From Acetobacteraceae bacterium (GTDB taxonomy: Bacteria; Pseudomonadota; Alphaproteobacteria; Acetobacterales; Acetobacteraceae), in assembly GCA_947455205.1 (NCBI GenBank), contig CANGNF010000019.1:18057-82056 (forward strand): DNA of 64,000 nt. Reading direction: 5' to 3'. The notes beneath the pieces are model-generated. The model was not told the origin of the DNA. It saw only the letters and a program-made list of their open reading frames with translations, and did no database searches. Positions 15,201 through 24,036 of the stretch are shown here, one piece after another. The translations under genes and the position numbers were made by a program. How positions within the stretch are numbered: position 1 is the first letter of the stretch; each line of letters begins with the position of its first letter.

Positions 15201-17780
15201 TCAGGTCACGGCTGTGCCTGGCTTGCCGCTGGCCTTGCCCGCCGCGGAGGCCGGTTCACCGCGGCGCAGCCGGTTCTCGCCCAGGAAGAGCAGGATCGGC
15301 GCAGCGATGAAGATGGAGGAGCTGGCCGAGACGACGATGCCGAACAGCATGGTCCAGGCGAAGCCGGACAGGGTCTGCCCGCCGAACAGCGCCAGCGGCA
15401 GGGCGGCCAGCAGCAAGGTCATGCTGGTGCCCATGGTGCGGTTCAGTGTCTCGTTGATGCTGCGGTCGATCAGCTGGCGCAGCGGCATCGTCTTGAATTT
15501 ACGCAGGTTTTCCCGCATCCGGTCGTACACCACGACCTTGTCGTTGGCCGAGAAGCCGATGATGGTCAGGATGGCCGCCACCGTGGTCAGGCTGAACTCG
15601 ATCCGGGTGACGGCCAGGAAGCCGACCACCTTGGTGGTGTCCAAAATCAAGGTGGTGATGGCGCCGAAGGCGAACTGCCATTCGAAGCGGAACCAGATGT
15701 AGAGCAGCATGGCGCCGAGCGAGATCGCCAGCGCGATCATGCCGCCGGTGAAGAGCTCGTCCGAGACTCGGTTGCCCACCGCGTCGGTCCGCAGGATCCG
15801 GCTGCCCGGCGCCACCTGGTCCAGCGCCCCGCGCACGCGGTTGACGGCCACCTGGGTCTCGGCCTCGGCGCCCTGGGTCGGCAGGCGGAGCATGACGGTC
15901 GAGGCGTCGCCGAACTGCTGCACCCCGGCCTCGCCCAGGTTCAGCCCGCCGACGGCGGAGCGGATGGCGCCCAGGTCGGCCGGGCCCTCGGTACGGACCT
16001 CCATCAGGATGCCGCCCTTGAAGTCGATGCCCTTCTCCAGCCCCGGGTAGTACGCCATGACCAGGGAGGCGGTGGACAGCACGGCGGAGACGATGAGCCC
16101 GGCGAAGCGGCCGCGCATGAACTGCCAGGTGGTGTCGTCCTTCACCAGGCGCAGCCAGGGGCGGGCCATGCGCTGGCCGAAGGTCTTGCCGTCGTTGAAC
16201 ACCGGCAGCTTTTCCGGGCGCTTCCAGCGATACCACCAGGAGACGAAGAGGCGGACCAATGTGGTCGCTGTCCACATCTGCACGACGGTGCCGATGGCGA
16301 CCGTGACCGCGAAGCCCTTCACCGGGCCGGAGCCGAAGCCGTAGAGGCAGGCCATGGCGATCAGGTTGGTCAGGTTGCTGTCCATGATGGTGCCGGAGGC
16401 CTTGGTGAACCCGGCCTCCAGCGCGCTGATGGGCGTGCGGCCGTTGCGGACTTCCTCGCGGATGCGCTCGTTGATCAGGATGTTGGCGTCCAGCGCGGTG
16501 CCCAGCGTCAGCACGATGCCGGCGATGCCGGGCAGGGTCAGCGTGGCTTCCAGCAGGGAGGAGGCGGCGATCAGCAGGACGATGTTGAAGAACAGCGCCA
16601 CATCGGCCAGCCAGCCGAACAGGCCATAGGCCACGCCCATGTAGAGGAAGACGAACAGCGCGCCGGCCGCCAGCGAGAGCATGCCGGCACGGATCGCGTC
16701 GGCGCCCAGCTCCGGCCCGACGCTGCGTTCCTCCACCACCGTCAGCGGCGCGGGCAGGGCGCCGGCGCGCAGCAGCACCGCCAGGTCGTTGGCGGTGGCG
16801 GCGCTGAAGCTGCCGCTGATCTGGCCGCGGCCGCCGGTGATCGGCTCCCGGATGTTCGGCGCGGTGATGACCTTGTCGTCCAGCACGATGGCGAAGGGCC
16901 GGCCGGTATTGGCGCGGGTGACCTCGGCGAAGCGGCGGGTGCCGATGCTGTCGAAGGCGAAGTTGACCACCCATTCGGCGTTGCGGCTGTCCTGGCCGGC
17001 GCGGGCGTCGGTCAGGTTGGCGCCGTCAACTTCCACCCGGCGGCGCACCGCGTAGCGCTGGTTGGCGTCGCGGTCGCCGGGCAGGAACATCACGCCAGGG
17101 GGCGGTGTGGCGGCGGCCAGGTTGGCGCCCTCATCCACCAGGTGGAAGGTCATGCGCGCGGTCTTGCCCAGCAACTGCTTGATGCGGTTGGGGTCTTCCA
17201 CGCCGGGCAGCTGCACCAGGATGCGGTTCTGGCCCTGGCGGGCGATCAGCGCCTCGGAGACGCCGGTCTGGTCGATACGGCGGCGGACGATCTCGATGGA
17301 CTGCTCCACCGCGCCGCTGGCCTTGGCGCGCAGCCCGGCCTCGGTCAGCGTGCTGGTCACGGTGCCGTCGGGGGCGGTGGTGACCTCGATATCCGGGACC
17401 GTGGTGCCGGTGCTGGTCGGGATCGGGTTGGCCAGCTCCCGCATGGCGGCGGCGGCGGTGGCGGCCTGGGCCGGGTCGCGCACGCGGAAGCTCATGCGCC
17501 GGCTGTTGGGGTCCGAGGTGAGGCCGACATACTGGATGCGGCCGTCGCGCAGCTTGGTGCGGGCGGCGTCGGCCAGGGATTCGACGCGCTCCTTCACCAC
17601 GGCGACGGTGTCCACCTCCAGCAGCAGGTAGCTGCCGCCGCGCAGGTCCAGGCCGAGGGAGAGCTGGTGCACCCAGCCGGGCAGGGCGGCCCGGGGGAAC
17701 AGGTTGGGCAGGCTCAGCAGCAGGCCCAGCAGGCAGACGCCCAGGATGGCGTAGGTCTTCCAGCGCGCGAAATAAAGCAT
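15201..17780 (-). CDS. secDF: Protein translocase subunit SecDF (fused SecD-SecF)
   Basis: The 859-residue protein joins SecD (about 1-530) and SecF (about 560-859). SecD features: TM1 after MLYFARWKTYAILG, the periplasmic head start LGLDLRGGSYLLLEVD, and the D4 motif ALDANILINERIREE. SecF features: KGIDFKGGILMEV and the matching TM4 motif GFSANDKVVVYDRMRENL. The fusion junction lies around MARPWLRLVKDDTTW. The product uses the proton-motive force to pull exported proteins from SecYEG. Fused SecDF occurs in some alphaproteobacteria. No yajC is adjacent; the divergent neighbour is a Gfo/Idh gene. Confidence 0.96.
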   Translation of the reverse strand: MLYFARWKTYAILGVCLLGLLLSLPNLFPRAALPGWVHQLSLGLDLRGGSYLLLEVDTVAVVKERVESLADAARTKLRDGRIQYVGLTSDPNSRRMSFRVRDPAQAATAAAAMRELANPIPTSTGTTVPDIEVTTAPDGTVTSTLTEAGLRAKASGAVEQSIEIVRRRIDQTGVSEALIARQGQNRILVQLPGVEDPNRIKQLLGKTARMTFHLVDEGANLAAATPPPGVMFLPGDRDANQRYAVRRRVEVDGANLTDARAGQDSRNAEWVVNFAFDSIGTRRFAEVTRANTGRPFAIVLDDKVITAPNIREPITGGRGQISGSFSAATANDLAVLLRAGALPAPLTVVEERSVGPELGADAIRAGMLSLAAGALFVFLYMGVAYGLFGWLADVALFFNIVLLIAASSLLEATLTLPGIAGIVLTLGTALDANILINERIREEVRNGRTPISALEAGFTKASGTIMDSNLTNLIAMACLYGFGSGPVKGFAVTVAIGTVVQMWTATTLVRLFVSWWYRWKRPEKLPVFNDGKTFGQRMARPWLRLVKDDTTWQFMRGRFAGLIVSAVLSTASLVMAYYPGLEKGIDFKGGILMEVRTEGPADLGAIRSAVGGLNLGEAGVQQFGDASTVMLRLPTQGAEAETQVAVNRVRGALDQVAPGSRILRTDAVGNRVSDELFTGGMIALAISLGAMLLYIWFRFEWQFAFGAITTLILDTTKVVGFLAVTRIEFSLTTVAAILTIIGFSANDKVVVYDRMRENLRKFKTMPLRQLIDRSINETLNRTMGTSMTLLLAALPLALFGGQTLSGFAWTMLFGIVVSASSSIFIAAPILLFLGENRLRRGEPASAAGKASGKPGTAVT

Positions 17781-17936
17781 GGAGGCAGAGTATCCCTGGC
17801 CGGGGATAGCCCCCCGGGTTGTGGCGGGCGGAACATGACGGCGGGGGCCAGGGGACGCAAGGTTGGAAGCACGGGAGGGGTGCGGCGGCGGCCGGGCCGT
17901 GGTACGGCGCGGGCGCGTTTCGGGTGGGGGTCTGGC

Positions 17937-18866
17937 GTGGCGTTACCGCGGGTTGGCGTGTTGGGCGTGGGGCATTTCGGCCGGTTCCATGCGGTGAAGC
18001 TGGCGGCGCGGGGCTGCCTGGCGGCGCTGCACGACGCCAGCGCGGACCGCGCGGCCCAGGTGGCGGCGGAGCTGGGCTGCCCGGCCCTGGACGCGGCGGG
18101 CGTCATCGCGGCCAGCGACGCCGTGCTGGTGACGGCGCCGACCGCCTACCACCACGCATTGGGGCTGGCGGTGCTGCGGGCCGGGCGGCACCTCTTCGTG
18201 GAAAAGCCGATGGCGGCCACGCTGGACCAGGCGCGGGAGCTGGAGGCCGAGGCCAAGGCGCGCGGCCTGGTGCTGCAGGTGGGGCATATCGAGCGGTATT
18301 CGGCGGCGCTGCGGGCGGTGAAGGCCGCCGCCGCCGGCAGCCAGCCCTTGGCGCTGGAGGCGACCCGCGTGGCGCCGTTCCGCCCGCGCAGCCTGGATGT
18401 GAGCGTGGTGATGGACCTGATGGTGCATGACCTGGACCTGGTGCTGGACCTCGCGGGGTCGCCGCTGGTTTCGGTGCAGGCGGCCGGCACGCGGGTGGTC
18501 AGCGACAAGCTGGACTTCGCCGTGGCGCAGCTTGGCTTTGCCAATGGCGCCCGGGCCACCGTGACGGCCAGCCGGGTTTCCGTGGCGCTGGAACGGCGGC
18601 TGCGGCTGCTGGGCGCCCAGGGCGAGATGCGCGTGGACTTCCTGGCCCGCAGCCTGGAGATGCTGCGCCCCGGCGGCGCCGAACCCCGCGCCGACATGCC
18701 CGGCTGGGGACTGGATAAGGCCACCTGGACCGATCATGACAGCCTGGAGGCGGAACACGCGGCCTTTTTGGCCAGCGTGACCGAAGGTGCCGCGGTGGAG
18801 GCGGATGCCGCCGTGGGGCTGCGGGCGCTGGATGCCTGCCTGCGGGTGGAACAGGCCTGCGGGTAG
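17937..18866 (+). CDS. Gfo/Idh/MocA-family oxidoreductase
   Basis: The 309-residue protein starts at GTG 17937 (M/VALPRVGVLGVGHFGRFHA) after a GGGTGGGGG purine run. The Rossmann GxGxxG is GVLGVGHFG. HLFVEKPMAATLDQA is the family's EKP motif, and VGHIERYSAALRA and VMDLMVHDLDLVLDL hold the catalytic His/Asp pair typical of the sugar-nucleotide 3-dehydrogenase branch. It would oxidise a sugar or sugar nucleotide with NAD(P). The MDLMVHDLDL form is seen in enzymes near lipid A genes, but no lpx gene is present, so the role is open. It is divergent from secDF. Confidence 0.88.
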   Translation: MALPRVGVLGVGHFGRFHAVKLAARGCLAALHDASADRAAQVAAELGCPALDAAGVIAASDAVLVTAPTAYHHALGLAVLRAGRHLFVEKPMAATLDQARELEAEAKARGLVLQVGHIERYSAALRAVKAAAAGSQPLALEATRVAPFRPRSLDVSVVMDLMVHDLDLVLDLAGSPLVSVQAAGTRVVSDKLDFAVAQLGFANGARATVTASRVSVALERRLRLLGAQGEMRVDFLARSLEMLRPGGAEPRADMPGWGLDKATWTDHDSLEAEHAAFLASVTEGAAVEADAAVGLRALDACLRVEQACG

Positions 18867-19829
18867 CTACTCCACCCGGATCCCCGTTGCCTTCTGCAGG
18901 TCGCGCCACTTGGCGATATCCGCCGCCACCTTGGCGGTGAAGGCGGCGGGCGTGGTGCCTTCCACATCCAGCCCGTTGTCGTTGAACAGCTTGGTGATCT
19001 CGGGCGTCGCCAGCGCGGCGGTGAACTCGCGGTGGTAGCGGTCCACCATCCAGGCCGGGGCCTGGGCGGGCAGGAAGATGCCGTACCAGCTGTTGACCTC
19101 GAAGCCCGGGAAGCTCTCGTGCAGGGTCGGCAGTTCCGGCAGCGCCACGTTGCGGCGCAGCGTGCTGACCGCCATCGGCCGCAGCCGGTTAGCGCGGATG
19201 TGCTGCATGACCGCGCCGGCATTGAGGAAGCACATGTCGATGCGCTCGGCCAGCATCTCCGTGATCGGCGCCGCCGCGCCGGTGAAGGGCACGTGCAGCA
19301 GCCGCACCCCGGCGTCGCGGGCCAGCATTTCGCCGGCCAGGTGGGTGGTGCTGGCCGGGCCGACCGAGCCATAGGTCAGCGGCTCCCGCGCCGCCTTGGC
19401 CTTGGCGATCAGCGCGGCGATGTTCTCCGCCCCCAGCCCCATGCGGGTGACCAGCACCAGCGGGGAGCTGACCAACTGCGTCACCGGGGTGAAGTCGCGC
19501 ACCGGGTCGAAGCCGACATTGGCCTGGAACACCGGGCTGATGGTGTTGGGCCCGGCATGGCCGAACAGCACGGTATGGCCATCCGCCGGGCTGCGGGCGA
19601 CCAGGGCGGTGGCGATGGTGCCATTGGCGCCGGCGCGGTTCTCCATCACCACCGGCTTGCCCAGCGTATCCGTCAGCCGCAGCGCCAGGGGGCGCGCCAC
19701 CAGGTCGGCCGGGCCGCCGGGGGTCCAGGGGTTGATCAACCGCACGGCGCGGTCCGGCCAGCCGGCCGGGGCCTGCGCCAAAGCAGGGGTGGCGAGCAGC
19801 GAGGCGAGCAGCGCGCGGCGGGGGATCAT
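18867..19829 (-). CDS. Bug-family (TctC) tripartite tricarboxylate transporter substrate-binding protein
   Basis: The 320-residue protein has a Sec signal (MIPRRALLASLLATPALAQA) then WPDRAVRLINPWTPGGPADL, the Bug ligand-loop signature. Later blocks are VVMENRAGANGTIAT, TYGSVGPASTTHLAG and LPELPTLHESFPGF. It is a periplasmic carboxylate-binding protein without local tctAB. Its start overlaps the stop of the upstream acyl-CoA dehydrogenase gene by 4 bp on the minus strand, so the receptor is translated with that enzyme, hinting that the bound substrate may be metabolised as an acyl-CoA (inference). Confidence 0.92.
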   Translation of the reverse strand: MIPRRALLASLLATPALAQAPAGWPDRAVRLINPWTPGGPADLVARPLALRLTDTLGKPVVMENRAGANGTIATALVARSPADGHTVLFGHAGPNTISPVFQANVGFDPVRDFTPVTQLVSSPLVLVTRMGLGAENIAALIAKAKAAREPLTYGSVGPASTTHLAGEMLARDAGVRLLHVPFTGAAAPITEMLAERIDMCFLNAGAVMQHIRANRLRPMAVSTLRRNVALPELPTLHESFPGFEVNSWYGIFLPAQAPAWMVDRYHREFTAALATPEITKLFNDNGLDVEGTTPAAFTAKVAADIAKWRDLQKATGIRVE

Positions 19830-20971
19830 GCCAGCAACTCCCGGGCGATCAGCATGCGCTGGATTTCGGAGGCACCCTCGCCGACGCGGTAGTGGCGGAT
19901 GTCGCGGTAGAAGCGCTCCACCGGCAACCCGCCGCGCACCAGGCCGGCGCCGCCATGGATCTGCACCGCGCGGTCGGCGACGCGGCCGACCATCTCGCTG
20001 CACATCAGCTTCACCTGCGCCGTGGCCTGGCCGAGCTCGGCGCCGGCGGCGTGCTGGCGCAGCACCTCGTACATGAAGGCGCGGCAGGCGTTCAGCTCCA
20101 CCGCGCTGTCGGCCAGCATCCACTGGATCGCCTGGCGCTCGCTCAGCGGCTTGCCGAAGGTGGTGCGGTTCTTGGCGTGCTCGATGCTCATTTCCAGCAG
20201 GCGGTCGGCGGCGCCGATGCAGGCGGCGGAGACACCCATGCGGCCATGCGTCAGCGAGCCCATGGCGGCGGCGAAGCCCTTGCCGACCTCCCCCAGCACC
20301 GCGTCATCCGGCAGGAAGCAGTCGGTGAAGGTCAGCTCGGCCAGCTCGATCGCCTCGCTGCCGATGGTGGTGTCCACGCGCGTGACCTCGAAGCCGGGCG
20401 TGCCTTTTTCCAGCAGGAAGGCGGTGATGCCGCCGCGGGCGCGCTTCTCGGGGTCGGTCACCGCCATCAGCATGATGACGTCCGCCTTGTTGGCGCCGCT
20501 GATCCAGTGCTTGCGGCCGTTCAGCACCCAGCCGCCAGGCGCCTTGGTGGCGCGGGTCTTCATGGCGGCGGCGTCGCTGCCGGCATCGGGCTCGGTCAGG
20601 CCGAAGCTGGCGCGCAGCCGGCCGCTGGCCAGGCCGGGCAGCCAGCGCTCGCGCTGCGCCTCCGTCCCCAGCTTCAGGATGCCGGTGGGGCAGAGGCCGG
20701 AGGTGTAGTCCAGGATCAGGGTGAAGACGCGGTGGCTGCGGCCCAGCTCCTCCTGCGCAATGCAGTAGGTGGGCAGGTCGGCGTCCATGCCGCCGTACTG
20801 CGCCGGCATCAGCATGCCCAGCAGCCCCTGGTCGCGCATCAGGTCCCAGGCGGCGTCCGGCACCTGGCCGGTGCGGTCGATCTCGGCGGCCACCGTGTGC
20901 AGCCTGGCGGTGACGAAGCCGCGGAGTTGCTGGCGCAGCTCGGCCAGGGTGTCGTTGATCTCAAGGCGCAT
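19826..20971 (-). CDS. Acyl-CoA dehydrogenase
   Basis: The 381-residue protein starts MRLEINDTLAELRQQLRGFV. The acyl-CoA dehydrogenase signatures are SFGLTEPDAGSDAAAMKT (flavin contact) and QIHGGAGLVRGGLPVERFYR, and the C-terminal GEGASEIQRMLIARELL carries the expected catalytic Glu. It should oxidise an acyl-CoA to the 2,3-enoyl-CoA with FAD and pass electrons to ETF. Chain-length specificity is not evident. The start at 20971 is fixed by the family N-terminus. It is divergent from the lyase gene and coupled to a Bug receptor downstream. Confidence 0.93.
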   Translation of the reverse strand: MRLEINDTLAELRQQLRGFVTARLHTVAAEIDRTGQVPDAAWDLMRDQGLLGMLMPAQYGGMDADLPTYCIAQEELGRSHRVFTLILDYTSGLCPTGILKLGTEAQRERWLPGLASGRLRASFGLTEPDAGSDAAAMKTRATKAPGGWVLNGRKHWISGANKADVIMLMAVTDPEKRARGGITAFLLEKGTPGFEVTRVDTTIGSEAIELAELTFTDCFLPDDAVLGEVGKGFAAAMGSLTHGRMGVSAACIGAADRLLEMSIEHAKNRTTFGKPLSERQAIQWMLADSAVELNACRAFMYEVLRQHAAGAELGQATAQVKLMCSEMVGRVADRAVQIHGGAGLVRGGLPVERFYRDIRHYRVGEGASEIQRMLIARELLA

Positions 20972-21091
20972 GCCGTTTCTCCCGAGGGGGCATGGTGGCC
21001 TGGAAGCCGGGCGCTGGCCAGGGGGAGAGACCCACGGTTGCCTCCGGCGCGGGGTGGTTGCACCTTGGCGCCAACCAGTGAGGACACGACC

Positions 21092-22447
21092 ATGGGTACC
21101 TACGTCAGCGACAGCCGCTTGTTCCGCGACCAGTTCAGCACGCCGCGGATGCGCGAGATCTTCTCGGACGAGAATTGCGTGCAGAAGTGGCTGGATGTGG
21201 AGGCGGGGCTGGCCAAGGTGCAGGCGCGGCTGGGCATCATTCCGGCGGATGCGGCGGAGACCATCATCGCCACCTGCAAGGTGCAGCTGCTGGACCTGGA
21301 CGCGATGAAGCTGGAGATGGACCGCACCAGCCACCCGATCGTGCCGCTGCTGCGGGAGATGAAGAAGGCCAGCCCGACGCCGGCGATGGAGTGGGTGCAC
21401 TACGGCGCCACCACGCAGGACATCATGGACACCGGCGTGGTGCTGCAGGTGCGGGAAGGGCTGGACGAGATCGACGCCGGGATGAAGGCGCTGCTGGCGG
21501 CGGCCTGCGCGCTGGCCGAGAAGCACCGTGACCTGGCGATGGCCGGGCGCAGCCATGGCCAGCAGGCGCTGCCGATCACCTTCGGCTTCAAGGCCGCCGG
21601 CTGGGCCGCCGAGATTGCCCGCAGCATGGACCGCTTGGCGCAGATGCGCGAACGCGTGCTGGTCGGCAGCTTCGCCGGCGCCATCGGCACGCTGGCGGCG
21701 CTGGGCGACAAGGGCGCGGCGGTGCAGGACGGGCTGTTCGAGGAGCTGGGCCTGGCGAACGGGCTGATCACCTGGCACACCGCGCGCGACGGCATGGCGG
21801 AGCTGGCCTGCACGCTGGGCATTCTGGCGGGCACGCTGGGCCGGATCGCGCATGAGATCTACGAGCTGCAGAAGACCGAGTTCTCGGAGTTGGAGGAACC
21901 GTTCAACCCCGGCAAGGTCGGCAGCAGCACCATGCCGCACAAGCGCAACCCGCCGGCCTGCGAGGGCATCGTCGCCCTGGCCCGCGCGGTGCGCGCCATT
22001 GTGCCGCAGGCGGTGGAATGCGTGATCGCCGACCATGAGCGCGACAAGATCGTGCTGCAGAGCGAACGCGAGTTCACCAGCCGGCTGATGTGCATGACGC
22101 ATGCGGCGGTGATGAAGACCGGCTTCGTGCTGCGCGGCCTGACCGTGCGCGGCGACATGATGCAGCGCAACCTGGGCGCGCTGAACGGCCTGCTGATGAG
22201 CGAGCCGGTGATGTTCACGCTGGGCCACAAGGTCGGCAAGCAGGAAGCGCATGAGATGGTCTACGAGGTGTGCATGCACGCCTTCGAGCACGGCATTCCC
22301 CTGAAGACCGCGCTGCTGGCCAACAACGCCATCGCGTCCGCGCTGACCGAGGCGGAGATCGACGCGGTGCTGGACCCCAACACCTATACCGGCCTGTCGG
22401 GCTATTTCGTGGACCGCGTGCTGGCGGGCGTGAAGGGCAAGCTGTGA
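21092..22447 (+). CDS. Fumarase/adenylosuccinate-lyase superfamily lyase
   Basis: The 451-residue protein has the superfamily signature GSSTMPHKRNP at about residues 290-300, plus SHPIVPLLREM and HYGATTQDIMDTG, which hold the conserved His and Thr residues. AGRSHGQQALPITFGFKAA is the second conserved block. The overall pattern matches adenylosuccinate lyase family proteins, including 3-carboxymuconate cycloisomerase-like enzymes. Since the neighbours are acyl-CoA enzymes rather than purine genes, this is probably a catabolic paralogue and not the housekeeping PurB. The next gene starts with GTG overlapping its stop codon (GTGA). Confidence 0.86.
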   Translation: MGTYVSDSRLFRDQFSTPRMREIFSDENCVQKWLDVEAGLAKVQARLGIIPADAAETIIATCKVQLLDLDAMKLEMDRTSHPIVPLLREMKKASPTPAMEWVHYGATTQDIMDTGVVLQVREGLDEIDAGMKALLAAACALAEKHRDLAMAGRSHGQQALPITFGFKAAGWAAEIARSMDRLAQMRERVLVGSFAGAIGTLAALGDKGAAVQDGLFEELGLANGLITWHTARDGMAELACTLGILAGTLGRIAHEIYELQKTEFSELEEPFNPGKVGSSTMPHKRNPPACEGIVALARAVRAIVPQAVECVIADHERDKIVLQSEREFTSRLMCMTHAAVMKTGFVLRGLTVRGDMMQRNLGALNGLLMSEPVMFTLGHKVGKQEAHEMVYEVCMHAFEHGIPLKTALLANNAIASALTEAEIDAVLDPNTYTGLSGYFVDRVLAGVKGKL

Positions 22448-23166
22448 CCTTCCGGCTGGAACGCGAGGGCGATATCGCCACGCTGGTGCTGGCCAACCCG
22501 TCGCGGGGGAATGCGCTTTCCCCCGCGCTGGTGGCGGCGCTGGATGGCGGGCTGGACCAGGCGGTGGCGGAGGGTGCGCGGCTGGTGGTGCTGCGCGGGG
22601 AGGGCCGGCATTTCTGCACCGGCTTCGACCTTTCCGACCTGCCGGAGCTGAGCGACGGCGACCTGCTGCTGCGCGTGGTGCATATCGAGCTGCTGCTGCA
22701 GAAGCTGGGGGGCATGCCGGTGACCACGCTGGCCATCGGCAGCGGCCGCACCTTCGGCGCCGGGGCGGACCTGTTCGCCGCCTGCGACCACCGCGTGGCG
22801 CTGGAGGGGGCGAGCTTCTCCTTCCCCGGCCCGGCCTTTGGCCTGGCGCTGGGCACGGCGCGGCTGGCCGAGCGCGTCGGTGCCACGGCGGCGCGGGCGC
22901 TGCTGCTGGCGGGGCGGGAGGTGACGGCCGCCGAGGCGCTGTCCCTGGGCCTGGCGACGCGGGTGGTGGCCGACCCGGCCGAGGCGATGGCCGCCGCCGC
23001 GCAGGCCGCACGCCGGCTTGATGCGCCGACGGTGGCGCTGCTGCACGCCCGCACGCGCGGCGCCGATGACGCGGCCGACCTGGCGGCGCTGGTGCGCTCG
23101 GCGGCGCGGCCGGGGTTGAAGGCGCGCATCGAGGCCTATCGCGCGGCGGTGGCGGCGAAGCGCTGA
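22444..23166 (+). CDS. Enoyl-CoA hydratase/isomerase family protein (crotonase fold)
   Basis: The 240-residue protein starts at GTG 22444, overlapping the lyase stop. Crotonase blocks are visible: NPSRGNALSPALV, RLVVLRGEGRHFCTGFDLSD (first oxyanion-hole loop; Gly and Phe conserved) and TLAIGSGRTFGAGADLFAAC. The catalytic Glu pair is not obvious (usual GxxxEL...PE region reads FPGPAFGLALG), so it may be an isomerase or a non-hydratase member. Co-translation with the lyase suggests sequential steps on a CoA ester or a derived acid. Confidence 0.85.
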   Translation: MTFRLEREGDIATLVLANPSRGNALSPALVAALDGGLDQAVAEGARLVVLRGEGRHFCTGFDLSDLPELSDGDLLLRVVHIELLLQKLGGMPVTTLAIGSGRTFGAGADLFAACDHRVALEGASFSFPGPAFGLALGTARLAERVGATAARALLLAGREVTAAEALSLGLATRVVADPAEAMAAAAQAARRLDAPTVALLHARTRGADDAADLAALVRSAARPGLKARIEAYRAAVAAKR

Positions 23167-23225
23167 TCGCCGCCCTTCGATTTTGGCGAGCGGCGCGAGG
23201 TTGCCTGCACGCTGGAACAAGCCGC

Positions 23226-23241
23226 TTGACGTAAGCGTCAA
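23226..23241. promoter_or_regulatory. TTGACG-N4-CGTCAA palindrome, MerR/LiuR-type operator
   Basis: TTGACGTAAGCGTCAA (23226-23241) is a palindrome with 6-bp arms and a 4-bp centre, about 37 bp upstream of the enoyl-CoA hydratase ATG. It resembles operators of LiuR, the MerR-type regulator of branched-chain amino-acid/acyl-CoA catabolism. No such regulator gene is in the window. The regulator identity is inference. Confidence 0.5.
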
Positions 23242-23277
23242 CCTCGGGCGGAGTGCGGCAAAACAAGGAGCCGTCGC

Positions 23278-24024
23278 ATGTCCGAGAAAGTCCATGTCGA
23301 GCTGATCGATGGGGTGTGCCGCATCACCCTCGACCGCGTGGCGAAGAAGAACGCGCTGACGCGGGACATGTACAAGGCCATTGCCGATGCGCTGGAAAGC
23401 GCGGCCACCGATGACGCGGTGGGCTGCGTGCTGATCACCGGCACCGGCGGCGTGTTCTCGGCCGGCAACGACATCGACGACTTCCAGAAGGCCAAGGACG
23501 AGCCGCAGAAGCAGCACTCCGACAGCGCGCGGATCTACGGCAGCCTGCCGACCTACCCCAAGCCGGTGGTGGCCGCGGTGGATGGGCTGGCGATCGGCAT
23601 CGGCATCACGCTGCTGCTGCATTGCGACATGGTCTATTGCAGCACCGCCGCGCGGTTCCGCATGCCCTTCGTGGACCTGGGCCTGGTGCCGGAACTGGGC
23701 GCCTCCATGCTGGTGCCGGCGCTGGCCGGGCGGCACAAGGCGGCCGAGCTGATCCTGCTGGGCGACTTCTTCGACGCCGCGACGGCGGAGAGCATCGGCC
23801 TGGTGAACAAGGTACTGCCGCCGGAGGAGCTGGGCGCCTACGCGCTCGGCATCTGCAAGCGCCTGGCGGCCAAGCCGCGCACCTCCATGCGGCTCACCAA
23901 GGGCCTGCTGCGGCGCGGGGCGGAGGCGGTGCATGAGCAGATCGCCGCCGAGATGGTGCTGTTCCGCCAGCAGCTGGTGTCGCCGGAAGTGCAGGCCATC
24001 ATGGCCGGCGTGCTGAAGCGCTGA
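23278..24024 (+). CDS. Enoyl-CoA hydratase/isomerase family protein
   Basis: The 248-residue crotonase starts at ATG 23278 behind AAGGAG. Key blocks are NALTRDMYKAIADAL, GCVLITGTGGVFSAGNDIDD (oxyanion loop 1), KPVVAAVDGLAIGIGITLLL (loop 2) and MPFVDLGLVPELGASMLVPA, the last matching the isomerase-like group with a catalytic acid in the VPE segment. It acts on enoyl-CoA in beta-oxidation or a related route. A LiuR-type palindrome sits upstream and a nitronate monooxygenase gene follows 12 bp downstream, likely in one transcript. Confidence 0.9.
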   Translation: MSEKVHVELIDGVCRITLDRVAKKNALTRDMYKAIADALESAATDDAVGCVLITGTGGVFSAGNDIDDFQKAKDEPQKQHSDSARIYGSLPTYPKPVVAAVDGLAIGIGITLLLHCDMVYCSTAARFRMPFVDLGLVPELGASMLVPALAGRHKAAELILLGDFFDAATAESIGLVNKVLPPEELGAYALGICKRLAAKPRTSMRLTKGLLRRGAEAVHEQIAAEMVLFRQQLVSPEVQAIMAGVLKR

Positions 24025-24036
24025 GGAGAGCCTGCG

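Noticed and set aside
21092..22447. Housekeeping adenylosuccinate lyase PurB
   Set aside because: Superfamily match is clear, but neighbours are acyl-CoA catabolism genes and no purine gene is near, so a specific purB symbol is not supported.
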